From Acidobacteriota bacterium (GTDB lineage: Bacteria > Acidobacteriota > Thermoanaerobaculia > Multivoradales > Multivoraceae): a DNA stretch of 64,000 nucleotides. Shown in pieces: positions 36,085 through 44,472 of this stretch. Location: contig JAPPCR010000005.1 in NCBI GenBank assembly GCA_028875725.1, forward strand, positions 255,501-319,500, written 5' to 3'. Positions within the stretch are counted from its first letter, which is position 1. Each line of letters opens with the position of its first letter. The notes below the pieces were generated by a model that had not been told where the DNA came from, ran no database searches, and worked only from the letters and a program-made list of their open reading frames with translations. A program made the position numbers and the translations under genes.

Positions 36085-37263
36085 TCAGACGCCGGCGCCG
36101 AAGTTGGCGGCGAGGACGGCCAGGTCCTCGCCGTCGACCTGACCGCTGCCGTCGAGGTCGGCGTCGGCGTCGTAGCGCCGCGAACTCGCGCCGGCGCCGA
36201 ACGCCAGGCCGAGGCGGACCAGATCCGAGCCGGTGACCCGTCCGTCCCGGTCCACGTCGCCCGGCGGAATGACCGCACCGTGGACCTGGAAGCGGCCGAG
36301 CAACCGGCTGTAGACGTTTCCGTTCAGATCCCATGCGCGAAGGGTCATCGTGACCACGCCGCTCAAGGGGACGGGCGGCTTGTAGCTCCAGTGCAGACGG
36401 CGTCCATCGTCGTCCACGACAGGTGCCGGCGCGAGCGTGCCGCCGACCACGAGCGTTGCCGACCCTCCCACGATGTCGCTGCCGAAATCCGTCACCTCCA
36501 CTTCCACCGTGGCTTCGGCCGGAACCTGAATCGCGCCGTGCGCCGGTTCGAGCCGGGTCGGCACGGGCGGCACGGTATCCGTCCCGAGGAGGACGTCGGC
36601 GAAGACCGCCGCCAGCAGGTCGTAACCCGGTCCGTTCGGGTGCCCCACCGGGTCCTCCTCGCCCGCGTAGTAGTACTCCCGGAACAGCCGCGGCCTGGTA
36701 CCGAACACCTCGAACGGATCGACCAGGCCGCGGCCGCGCTCCGCGGCCAGCCGCCGGATCGCCTGAACGAGATCCTGGTTCTCCACGTTGTTCGGGTCGA
36801 AACGGGCGTTCAGCAGGCGTGGAATCAACGTCGCGTGGTATGGCGCTCGTCCGGCTTCGGCCGCCCGCGAGGCCATCCGGTCCAGGTTGAACAGGGTCGT
36901 CTCCGGCGAGATTCCGCGGCTGATGTCGTTCGTGCCTTCCATCAGCAGCAGACAGTCGCCGGGCTCCGCGAGCACGCCGTCGATTCGCGCCAGCCCCTCC
37001 GGGGTCCGCTCGGCGCCCACGCCGCGGTTGTCGACGACGAGCCCGGGAACCAGTTCCTCCAGGCGCGGCGGGTAGCCGGGCGCCTCCCGCCCCGGTTCGT
37101 CGCCCACGCCGGCCGTGATGCTGTCGCCGAATGCCTTGCAGCGACTGGGCGTCTGGGCAGTGGCGGAGGCACCGAACGCGATGGCGCCGATGAGGGTCGC
37201 GACGGCGAGCCGGAGGGCCCGCGGGGCGCTGCCAGGGGACCCGATGAGGTAGCTACCGGCCAA
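36085..37263 (-). CDS. Secreted SGNH/GDSL hydrolase with C-terminal dockerin-like domain
   Basis: 392 residues from a TTG at 37263. Signal peptide (LRLAVATLIGAIAFGASATA), SGNH block I FGDSITAG, block III GTND and block V HPNGPGY supplying Asp/His. Then a beta-sandwich (DTVPPVPTRLEPAHG) and, at the end, two calcium-loop repeats GDVDRDGRVTGSDLVRLGLA and DADLDGSGQVDGEDLAVLA of dockerin type I. Probably an exported esterase. No cohesin or cellulosome gene is nearby; dockerin-like tails are frequent in this phylum with unknown anchoring. Confidence 0.85.
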   Translation of the reverse strand: MAGSYLIGSPGSAPRALRLAVATLIGAIAFGASATAQTPSRCKAFGDSITAGVGDEPGREAPGYPPRLEELVPGLVVDNRGVGAERTPEGLARIDGVLAEPGDCLLLMEGTNDISRGISPETTLFNLDRMASRAAEAGRAPYHATLIPRLLNARFDPNNVENQDLVQAIRRLAAERGRGLVDPFEVFGTRPRLFREYYYAGEEDPVGHPNGPGYDLLAAVFADVLLGTDTVPPVPTRLEPAHGAIQVPAEATVEVEVTDFGSDIVGGSATLVVGGTLAPAPVVDDDGRRLHWSYKPPVPLSGVVTMTLRAWDLNGNVYSRLLGRFQVHGAVIPPGDVDRDGRVTGSDLVRLGLAFGAGASSRRYDADADLDGSGQVDGEDLAVLAANFGAGV

Positions 37264-37334
37264 TGGGCGGCCATCCTACAAAGCGCCGGGTTCGGACCGT
37301 CAGACGGGTTCCTTCTCTCCCATTTATGTGCTAT

Positions 37335-37350
37335 TGTGCATGTTTGCACA
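37335..37350. promoter_or_regulatory. TGTGCA-TGTT-TGCACA palindrome
   Basis: A 6-bp perfect inverted repeat in an unusually AT-rich patch (TTTATGTGCTATTG) about 55 bp upstream of the ATG at 37406, between divergent genes. Candidate operator or promoter element for either neighbour. No factor identified. Confidence 0.4.
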
Positions 37351-37405
37351 TCCTGTCAGTCTTCCTTGGACTCGGGCCCATCGCGCCCTTGAGGAGAAGA
37401 ACGGA

Positions 37406-38761
37406 ATGATGAGGCAAACCTGCGGTCTGGTTCTGGCAGTCCTGCTCGGAGTTCCCGCCGCTCTTTCGGCACAGGGGACGTCTTACATCCTGATCGGCGA
37501 CAGCGACGACGCCAGGGAAGTTCTGCTCAGCGTTCACAACCCGACCGGCCACGGTCAGAGCTTCGACGTTCTCCCGATCGCCGCGGGAACCAACGGCGTC
37601 CATCGCTCGACCTCGCCGACCCGCATCGACGTTCCGGCCGGAAACACGATGGTCTACTCGGACCTCGCCGGCGGCGGTCCCGCAATGGTCGAGCTGACGG
37701 CCCACGGCGAGCTCACCTTCCAGGCGTACCTGATGCCCCTGAGCTCGAGCGGCAGCCGGGTCGGTCTGCGCCAGCAGGTCCCGATCGTCGACTCGGAGAG
37801 CCTCATCCGCGGCGGTAACTGGGCCTATGTGACCGGACTGCGCCGCGACACCTACGATCGTTCCGACTACGCGATCCTGAACCTCTCCCATTCGACCAAC
37901 ACCTGCGAGCACCGGGTCCGCAGCCGCGAAGGCTACTGGGCCCGGGAGTCGAGCGTCCTGAGGCACCCGCCCCTGTCCCTGACCTACGTGGCCGACGTGC
38001 TCAAGGTGGTTGGCGTGGAGCTTGGCGATCGCTACACCATCTCGACCAACTGCGGCGACAGCTTCTACGTGGCGGCGCTCGTTTCGGACGACAGGAATGA
38101 CAGGCTGACCGTGCTGGAGCCGTCGCAGAGCGGCGTGTCGAGCCTGAGGCCGCCCGGATACGACGAGCCACCGGCCACACCGGACCCGGAAACGCCGGAC
38201 CCGCCGCCGCCTGCCGGTTGCCCCAGCGGCTGGACCTGTCTGAATCCGGACCGAACGGGCCACACGGTGAGAAGGCAGGACCTCCAGTACATCTTCCGCG
38301 CCGCCCTGGAGGCCGGCAGCTATCGCTCCGTCGAGCTGCAGTTCAACCTGCGCACGACCAGCATCGACCCGGCAGGGGCCCAGATCTTCTGGCTCGGCAT
38401 CAACCGCCACAGAGACCTGCTCGGATTCACGCTTCAGCGTCGAAGCGACCTGTTCGTCCGCCACGGCCTTGGTGTCACCCACACCGACAAGGCCCGCCTC
38501 GTCCTGCCGCGGGCGTTGACGCCGAATCAGACGTACAGGCTGAGCTACAGCTACAACGCCGGCGGGGAGGTTTCCCTCTGCGTGACGGACAGTCAGGAGA
38601 CGCGGTTCTGCTCCCGGGGCACGGCAAACGTCGACTCGCTCTCGTTCACCGCCTCCGATCGACTCGTCCTGGTCATGGGCAGCGATGGCACCGAGGAGAT
38701 CGAGCCGCCGCAGTGGGGCTGGACGTACAGCGACATCCGACTGCGCGCTCGAAAGAACTGA
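37406..38761 (+). CDS. Secreted protein of unknown function
   Basis: 451 residues from ATG at 37406, seven bases after GAGGAGAA. Signal peptide ends LSAQ (MMRQTCGLVLAVLLGVPAALSAQ). An N-terminal beta-rich domain (YILIGDSDDAREVLLSVHNP) is joined by a Pro-rich linker (TPDPETPDPPPPAGCPSGW) to a C-terminal domain with FWLGINRHRDLLGFTLQRR, perhaps a jelly-roll or lectin-like fold. No catalytic motif is seen. Two conserved-looking Cys pairs suggest disulphides. Confidence 0.6.
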   Translation: MMRQTCGLVLAVLLGVPAALSAQGTSYILIGDSDDAREVLLSVHNPTGHGQSFDVLPIAAGTNGVHRSTSPTRIDVPAGNTMVYSDLAGGGPAMVELTAHGELTFQAYLMPLSSSGSRVGLRQQVPIVDSESLIRGGNWAYVTGLRRDTYDRSDYAILNLSHSTNTCEHRVRSREGYWARESSVLRHPPLSLTYVADVLKVVGVELGDRYTISTNCGDSFYVAALVSDDRNDRLTVLEPSQSGVSSLRPPGYDEPPATPDPETPDPPPPAGCPSGWTCLNPDRTGHTVRRQDLQYIFRAALEAGSYRSVELQFNLRTTSIDPAGAQIFWLGINRHRDLLGFTLQRRSDLFVRHGLGVTHTDKARLVLPRALTPNQTYRLSYSYNAGGEVSLCVTDSQETRFCSRGTANVDSLSFTASDRLVLVMGSDGTEEIEPPQWGWTYSDIRLRARKN

Positions 38762-38836
38762 GGCAACCCGAACACCGCCTCCCGCTTTGTCCGGCGCGGG
38801 ATCCCCGCCTCCCGAATACGGCCATAAAGTAGCCGC

Positions 38837-40306
38837 ATGAGGCCGCGCCTAGCCGGAGTCCACCTGTCGCTAGCGCTCGGCGCCGCGGCCCTGTGGACGG
38901 GCTGCGCCGAGGCGCCGCCGGTTCACCGCGGGCCTATCGTGCTGATCACCATCGACGCGTTGCGCGCCGACCTGGTCGGCACCGGGCTGCTGCCGAACCT
39001 GGATCGCCTCGCAGCCGAGGCGGACTGGTCCGGTACGGCGATCACGACGTCGAGCTGGACGGTGCCGTCCATGGCGTCGCTGTTCACCGGCCAGCAACCC
39101 TGGCGTCACGGCAGTTGGCACAGCGCCCGTGCCCACCTGCGCGACGACGTGCCGACGCTGCCCGAGGTCCTCCGTGAGCTCGGCTACGAGAACGCGGCCT
39201 TCCGTTCGAACAGTTGGCTCACCCAGACCTTCGGCTATGTCCGCGGCTTCGACCGCTTCGGCCCCGTGAGCCGGATGGAACGGGTCACGGAGATCCTGGC
39301 GGGGCTCGACGGCGGTCCCCAGTTCGTGTGGATGCACCTGCTGCCGCCGCACGCGCCCTACCGCCGCCACGCCCGCTATCTCGACCGCCTGGACGCGCCG
39401 CGCGACGATCTGCCGGAGCGAATCACCCCGCTCGACATGCGGCCGTTCGCGGACCCGGAAAGACCACTCGACGCGGATCAACGGGAAAGGGCCTGGCAGC
39501 TCTATCAATTGACCGCCGCCCACGCGGACAGCCAGGTCGGCGAGATGCTGGACGCGCTGCGTGACAGCGGACACTTCGACGAAGCCCTGATCGCCGTGAC
39601 CTCCGACCACGGGGAGGAGTTCGGCGAGAACGGCCAGGTTCTGCACGGCAACAATCTGCATCGCGTGTTGATCGAGGTTCCCCTGATCGTCAAGCTGCCG
39701 GTGGGCTGGCCCCGTGCCATCGACCCCGGCGCGACCGTCGCCAACCACCGCCTGTTCTCCACGCTGATCGAAGCCGCCGGCGGGACGCCGCCGCGCGGCA
39801 GTCCGCCCAGCCTGTTCGAACCCAGCACGGACGGAGCGTTGTCCGAGCTCTACCTGGGCAACGGCGTGAACCGGATGTCCCTGGTCGAGGGCGATCGCCA
39901 GCTCATGTGGACCAGCCGTTTCGCACCCGCCGAGGAGCGCTACTACGACGCGATGCTGGCGCTCGCGGGCGCTGAGCCGCCATCGCCGCTGCCGGAAGCG
40001 CCGGAGGAACTGACGGCTCGCCTCGAACGTGAGTTCGAGAACGCGCCGCCGCTGATGGGGGCGCCCGGCACGCGGCCCGGGCTCCAGGCCTTCGACTGGG
40101 GCGCCGACGGCACAGTCGAGCCGGGCGCCGCGGAAGACGACTTCGCGCGCCGACTGCAGGAGCGCTGGCAGGCGGAGAACGGTTCCGACCTGGCCGCCCG
40201 GCTCGCCGAACGCGGCGAGCCCGAGATCAGCCCGGAAGAGATGGAACGGCTTCGCGCGCTGGGTTACGTCGTGACGTCGCGCAAGCCGGCGGCGGACGGC
40301 GAGTAG
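38837..40306 (+). CDS. Sulfatase-family lipoprotein without the FGly motif
   Basis: 489 residues. Lipobox LWTGC (Cys23). Alkaline-phosphatase-superfamily core: metal Asp in VLITIDALRAD, nucleophile loop SSWTVPSMASLFTG, and TSDHGEEFGENG. The canonical sulfatase C/S-x-P-S/A-R is replaced by T75-V-P-S-M79, so maturation to formylglycine is not expected; a threonine nucleophile (phosphatase or phosphodiesterase-like) is more likely. Probably faces the periplasm. Substrate unknown. Confidence 0.75.
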   Translation: MRPRLAGVHLSLALGAAALWTGCAEAPPVHRGPIVLITIDALRADLVGTGLLPNLDRLAAEADWSGTAITTSSWTVPSMASLFTGQQPWRHGSWHSARAHLRDDVPTLPEVLRELGYENAAFRSNSWLTQTFGYVRGFDRFGPVSRMERVTEILAGLDGGPQFVWMHLLPPHAPYRRHARYLDRLDAPRDDLPERITPLDMRPFADPERPLDADQRERAWQLYQLTAAHADSQVGEMLDALRDSGHFDEALIAVTSDHGEEFGENGQVLHGNNLHRVLIEVPLIVKLPVGWPRAIDPGATVANHRLFSTLIEAAGGTPPRGSPPSLFEPSTDGALSELYLGNGVNRMSLVEGDRQLMWTSRFAPAEERYYDAMLALAGAEPPSPLPEAPEELTARLEREFENAPPLMGAPGTRPGLQAFDWGADGTVEPGAAEDDFARRLQERWQAENGSDLAARLAERGEPEISPEEMERLRALGYVVTSRKPAADGE

Positions 40307-40320
40307 TCGGAAGACTGGCG

Positions 40321-41052
40321 CTACAGCCGCGGCTTGCTCGCTGGCCTGAGCCGCAGGTCGTAGAGCTCGGCCGACGGCGGCAGCGCGGCGGCGTCGACGA
40401 TCGCCGTCGCCACGTCCGCGGGGTCGAGGAAGCGCTCGGCGTCGTAGCGCTGGCCGAGACTCCGGCAGACCTCCCGCTGCATCCGGCCGCGGGTCCTGCC
40501 GGGGTAGACGCTCAGCACCCGGACGCCGTCGGCGTTCACTTCGGCGCGCAGGCCGTCGGCGACCGCCCGCAGGGCGTGCTTGCTCGCGGCGTAGGCGGCG
40601 CTGCCGGCGCCCGCCCCGAGACCCGCCGTCGAGTTGACGAAGACGACCAGGCCACGGCGGGCACGAAGCGCCGGCAACAGACGTTGGGTCAGAAGGTACG
40701 GAGCGCGGACGTTGACGGCGAACTGGAGGTCGAGGTCCCCGGCCGGCGCCGATTCGACGGAGCCCGCCCGGAAGGCGCCGGCGGCGTGGACGAGGAGGTC
40801 GACGCCGTCGCCGAGTTGCGCCGCGGCGGCGCCCGCCGCCTCGACCGCCGACTCGCCAGTGAGGTCCCCCGCGACGGTCCGAACGGCGGCGGCGCCTGCT
40901 TCGAGCTCGGCCTCGATCTCCCGGAGCCGCGCCTCGTCCTGGCCCAGGAGCACCAGGGACGCCCCTTCCCCGGCGAGCGACCGGGCGACCGCTCCGCCGA
41001 TCGCGCCGGTGGCCCCGGCCACGACCGCGACCCGATCGGCAAACCTCGACAC
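40321..41052 (-). CDS. Short-chain dehydrogenase/reductase
   Basis: 243 residues from GTG at 41052. Rossmann fold with GATGAIGGAVA cofactor loop, NVRAPYLL, catalytic Ser in VNSTAGLG and YAASK, then YPGRTRGRM. Classical SDR using NAD(P)H; the absence of an Arg-rich second strand gives no firm cofactor choice. Substrate is not inferable from neighbours, which are envelope genes. Confidence 0.85.
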   Translation of the reverse strand: MSRFADRVAVVAGATGAIGGAVARSLAGEGASLVLLGQDEARLREIEAELEAGAAAVRTVAGDLTGESAVEAAGAAAAQLGDGVDLLVHAAGAFRAGSVESAPAGDLDLQFAVNVRAPYLLTQRLLPALRARRGLVVFVNSTAGLGAGAGSAAYAASKHALRAVADGLRAEVNADGVRVLSVYPGRTRGRMQREVCRSLGQRYDAERFLDPADVATAIVDAAALPPSAELYDLRLRPASKPRL

Positions 41053-41085
41053 AAGCGGAGCTTACCGGCCGGTAAGCTGCGGTTG

Positions 41086-42141
41086 ATGCCGAGGTCGCTT
41101 CGCCTGACGCTGACGATCCTCGCCTTGGCCGGCGCGTTCCCCCCGGGAATGGCCGCAGACGGGCTCACCGCCTACCGCGGATCGGACTGGGCGCACTTGC
41201 AGGCGACCGCCGAACCGCCCGTCCTGTGGCTGGGGACCGAGCATTCCGTGGTGTTGCCCGAGGCCGGAGCGGTGGGCGCCACCCGCTACGCGGACCTGGT
41301 TCTGCTCGGCCCGCAACCCGACGGCGGCGTCGAGTGGGCGGTCGCCGGTTTCGCCCGCGGCGCGGACGGGCCGCGCTTCCTGCTGTACGCCGGCCGCGGG
41401 ACGGAAGTGACCGCTCTGCCGGCGCCGGAACGGGCGAGACCGGGAAACCGGCTCGCCTCGGCCCGGTGGCTCGCGTCGGACGGCCCCGAGCCCCTGCACG
41501 GCCTCGCCTGGCTGGAAGCGAGCCGTCCGCGCGCCCAGGAGGTCTGGCTGGCGCCCTGGAGCGACGGCGCCTTCGAACCCGCCGTCCGCCTGGTCGCGGA
41601 TGGCCCAGGTTCCCAGACCGCTCTGGACGCGGCTGTGCTCGCCGACGGTTCCTGGCTGCTCGTCTGGTGCGCCTACGACGGCGAGGACGACGAGCTCGTC
41701 TGGCGGCAACGGCAGCCGGGCGGAAACTGGGTCGGCGGCCGCGTTTCGGCCGACAATCGCGTACCCGACATCACGCCGCGGCTCCTCGCCACCCGGGAGG
41801 GTGCCGCGGTCGCCTGGAGCCGCTACGACGGCCGCGTCTACCGGGTGCGAACGGCGCGCTTCGAGGACGGACGCTGGAGCGGCGAAGACTGGGCGGCTCC
41901 CCCTGATTCGCTCTACGCCGAGTGGGCCGGCGACGACGACACGCTGCTCTACCTCGAAGGGGCGAGCCGAACCTGGACCGCGGCCGGGCCGGTGTCGACG
42001 CTGCGCTTCGAGGGGGCGACGGCGACCTCGGCGGCGCCCGTTCTCGACCGCGACTCCACCTCGGGTCTCCTGCGCGCGCTCTGGCCGGGCACGTCCGACT
42101 GGCGCGCCGAACCCGGACGGCCTGCCGGAGTACGACCGTGA
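41086..42141 (+). CDS. Secreted beta-propeller-like protein of unknown function
   Basis: 351 residues from ATG at 41086. Signal peptide MPRSLRLTLTILALAGAFPPGMAA. The body has repeated Trp/Asp-rich strands (DLVLLGPQPDGGVEWAVAGF, GLAWLEASRPRAQEVWLAPW, AVAWSRYDGRVYRVRTARF) suggestive of a propeller. No known active site. Its stop overlaps the GTG of the next gene, so the two are probably co-translated. Confidence 0.6.
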   Translation: MPRSLRLTLTILALAGAFPPGMAADGLTAYRGSDWAHLQATAEPPVLWLGTEHSVVLPEAGAVGATRYADLVLLGPQPDGGVEWAVAGFARGADGPRFLLYAGRGTEVTALPAPERARPGNRLASARWLASDGPEPLHGLAWLEASRPRAQEVWLAPWSDGAFEPAVRLVADGPGSQTALDAAVLADGSWLLVWCAYDGEDDELVWRQRQPGGNWVGGRVSADNRVPDITPRLLATREGAAVAWSRYDGRVYRVRTARFEDGRWSGEDWAAPPDSLYAEWAGDDDTLLYLEGASRTWTAAGPVSTLRFEGATATSAAPVLDRDSTSGLLRALWPGTSDWRAEPGRPAGVRP

Positions 42142-44465
42142 GGAGCACGATCCGGGCACTGTCCGCGCGCTTCCAGGCCCGGCTCCGGGACCGCGAGGGA
42201 CTCTTCGCGAGCCGCACCGCGACTGTGACGCTGGCGGCCCTGAGTCTCTTCCTGCTGGCTGTGCCGCTGACGATCGGCAAACCCGGTCAACCGGCGACGC
42301 TCAAGGCGGACGAGCCCGCCTACTACCTGATGGCGCTCAGCCTCGCTCGCGACCTCGACCTGAGCTACGAGCCGGCGGACGGCGACCGGCTGCTCGAGGA
42401 GTTTCCGTTCACGTCGACCGGCAACCTGATCCTGATGACCTCGGACGGATGGCAGACCGTCCACTACGGCAAGCCGCTGGCCTACCCGCTGTTCGGCGCG
42501 CCCTTCGCCGCCCTGTGGGGCGCGAACGGGCTGCTGTTCTTCAACATGGCGCTCTTCGTCGCCATGCTGTGGATGGCCGCGATGTTCCTGGCGCGGCGGG
42601 CCTCGCCCGCGGTCGCCGCCGCCTTCGCCTGCGGCCTGCTGCTGCTCTCGGCCTGCTCGCGCTACGTGTTCTGGCTCCAGCCGGAGGTGCTCAACATGTT
42701 CGGCGTCTTCGGCGCCCTCTACTGGGGCTTCGAGAACCGCCGGCGCGCGTGGTGGCTGACCGCTCTCTCCGGCGTGTTGCTGGCGTTGCCGGCCTACAAC
42801 AAGCCGATGTTCGCCGCGATCGCGCTGCCGCTGGCCGGCGCCTTCCTGCTGCGGCGGCAGTGGCGGACGGCCGCCCTCTGGATCGCCGGCTTCGCGGGCA
42901 CGCTGGCGCTGCTGTCCGCGATGTCGCTCGGCTGGACCGGCCAGCTCCTGCCCTACCTGGGCTCCGACGTGCGGGCGGCGGTCCGCGTCTGCGAGCCGGG
43001 CGGCTGGCCGGCGGAGATCGTCGAGGCGCGCCGGGTCGCCGAAGGCCAGGCCCCGACCACCGGCGAAGCGGCGGCCACGGTCACGATCCCCGAGTCGCCG
43101 ACCGGCAACACGTTCTCCTGGCTCTTCCGCGTTCCCCGCCAGTCGTTCGGCGAGATCGTCGAGAACGCCGGCTACTTCCTGGTCGGCCGCCATGCCGGCC
43201 TGCTGCCCTACCACCCGTTCGCGGCCCTCGCCTTCGGTTTGTTCCTGTTCAGCGGCCGCCGGGACCGGGACCGCTGGCTGCTGGTCCTCGGGCTGGCCGT
43301 GATCGCCGGCTACTTCCTGCTGTTCATCGGCTGGAACTGGCAGGGCGGCGGCGGCTTCATCGGAAACCGCTACTTCGTCAGCGTGATGCCGGCCTTCCTG
43401 TTCCTCGTGCCCGGCCGGATCCCGCCCTGGACGCTGCCGGCCGGCGGGCTCGCCGCCGGCCTGTTCACCGGCGCGATGGTGCTCGCGCCCTTCGGCGTCA
43501 CCGTGCCCGCGCCGACGCTGCAGGCGCACACCCGCAACGCGCCGCTGCGCTATCTGCCGTTCGAGTTCTCGTTGCGCAACGTGCCCGGCTACGAGCGGAG
43601 GAGCATCGCGGGCATGCGGATCCTGGGCCGTGCCGACCGGGTGCTGGAGCGCGGCGGTGCCTGGTGGGTCGCCGCCCGCGGTCCGAGCGAGCTGTTCCTC
43701 GAGTCCCGGCACCGGTTCGACAGCCTGACGCTCTTCGTCACCTCGCCCGTGGCGCCGAACCGTGTGCGCCTGCGCCTCGACGGCGGTCCGGCGGTCGACG
43801 TGGAGTTCGCCGAGGCCGGCCGGCGCCAGCGCGTGACCCTGCACTCCCGAAAGCCGCACAGGGCGAGGAGGCGCGACGGCCAACGCAGCTACGTCCACCG
43901 CCTGCGCGTCGAGACCACCCGCGGCGCGCCGACCACCTGGACCAGGGTGCGGCCGCCGGCCCCCTGCGCCGTCTACGCCTGGAACCGCGAGACCGAAGAG
44001 ACCTTCTACCTCGGCGCCGAACTGCGGCTCCTCGCCAGCGAAGAGCACATGAACGCTGACGTCTTCGCGGCCCGGATCGGCACGGTCGGCCTGATGCCGG
44101 CCACGCTGCCCGCCGGGGCGGAGGTCGAACTCCCGGTCGGCGTGACGAACGAGTCCCAGGTGACCTGGCGCCGCCAGGGCTACGTGGGGGTGAACCTCGC
44201 GTCCCGCTGGCGGCAGGGGATTGCGACGGGTGAAGGCGAAGAGGCCGGTCCCCGGATCGCCCCGGAAGGCCGGCGCAGCCTGCTGCCGGAGCTGGCGCCC
44301 GGCGGCTTCGAGACGGTGATGCTGCGGGTGCGGGCACCGGACGAGCCGGGCGACTACACGCTGGAGATCGACCTCGTCTACGAGCAGGTCGCCTGGTTCG
44401 AGCAGCGCGGCGGCGTACCGCTGCGGCTGCCGATCCGGGTGGAGGCGGCCGGCGCGCCGGAGTGA
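42138..44465 (+). CDS. GT-C superfamily membrane glycosyltransferase (ArnT/PMT-like)
   Basis: 775 residues from a GTG at 42138 overlapping the previous stop. Multiple membrane helices in the first about 460 residues and the first-loop acidic motif KADEPAYYLMALSLARD, characteristic of GT-C enzymes that use polyprenyl-phosphate sugars. A large non-membrane C-terminal part follows, ending in a beta-sandwich (VELPVGVTNESQVTWRR). Likely glycosylates a lipid or envelope protein on the periplasmic side. Donor and acceptor unknown. Confidence 0.75.
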   Translation: MRSTIRALSARFQARLRDREGLFASRTATVTLAALSLFLLAVPLTIGKPGQPATLKADEPAYYLMALSLARDLDLSYEPADGDRLLEEFPFTSTGNLILMTSDGWQTVHYGKPLAYPLFGAPFAALWGANGLLFFNMALFVAMLWMAAMFLARRASPAVAAAFACGLLLLSACSRYVFWLQPEVLNMFGVFGALYWGFENRRRAWWLTALSGVLLALPAYNKPMFAAIALPLAGAFLLRRQWRTAALWIAGFAGTLALLSAMSLGWTGQLLPYLGSDVRAAVRVCEPGGWPAEIVEARRVAEGQAPTTGEAAATVTIPESPTGNTFSWLFRVPRQSFGEIVENAGYFLVGRHAGLLPYHPFAALAFGLFLFSGRRDRDRWLLVLGLAVIAGYFLLFIGWNWQGGGGFIGNRYFVSVMPAFLFLVPGRIPPWTLPAGGLAAGLFTGAMVLAPFGVTVPAPTLQAHTRNAPLRYLPFEFSLRNVPGYERRSIAGMRILGRADRVLERGGAWWVAARGPSELFLESRHRFDSLTLFVTSPVAPNRVRLRLDGGPAVDVEFAEAGRRQRVTLHSRKPHRARRRDGQRSYVHRLRVETTRGAPTTWTRVRPPAPCAVYAWNRETEETFYLGAELRLLASEEHMNADVFAARIGTVGLMPATLPAGAEVELPVGVTNESQVTWRRQGYVGVNLASRWRQGIATGEGEEAGPRIAPEGRRSLLPELAPGGFETVMLRVRAPDEPGDYTLEIDLVYEQVAWFEQRGGVPLRLPIRVEAAGAPE

Positions 44466-44472
44466 GGCGCGC

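Noticed and set aside
36085..37263. Cellulosome component on the basis of the dockerin-like tail
   Set aside because: No cohesin, scaffoldin or glycoside hydrolase partners are visible; dockerin-like repeats are widespread outside cellulosomes.
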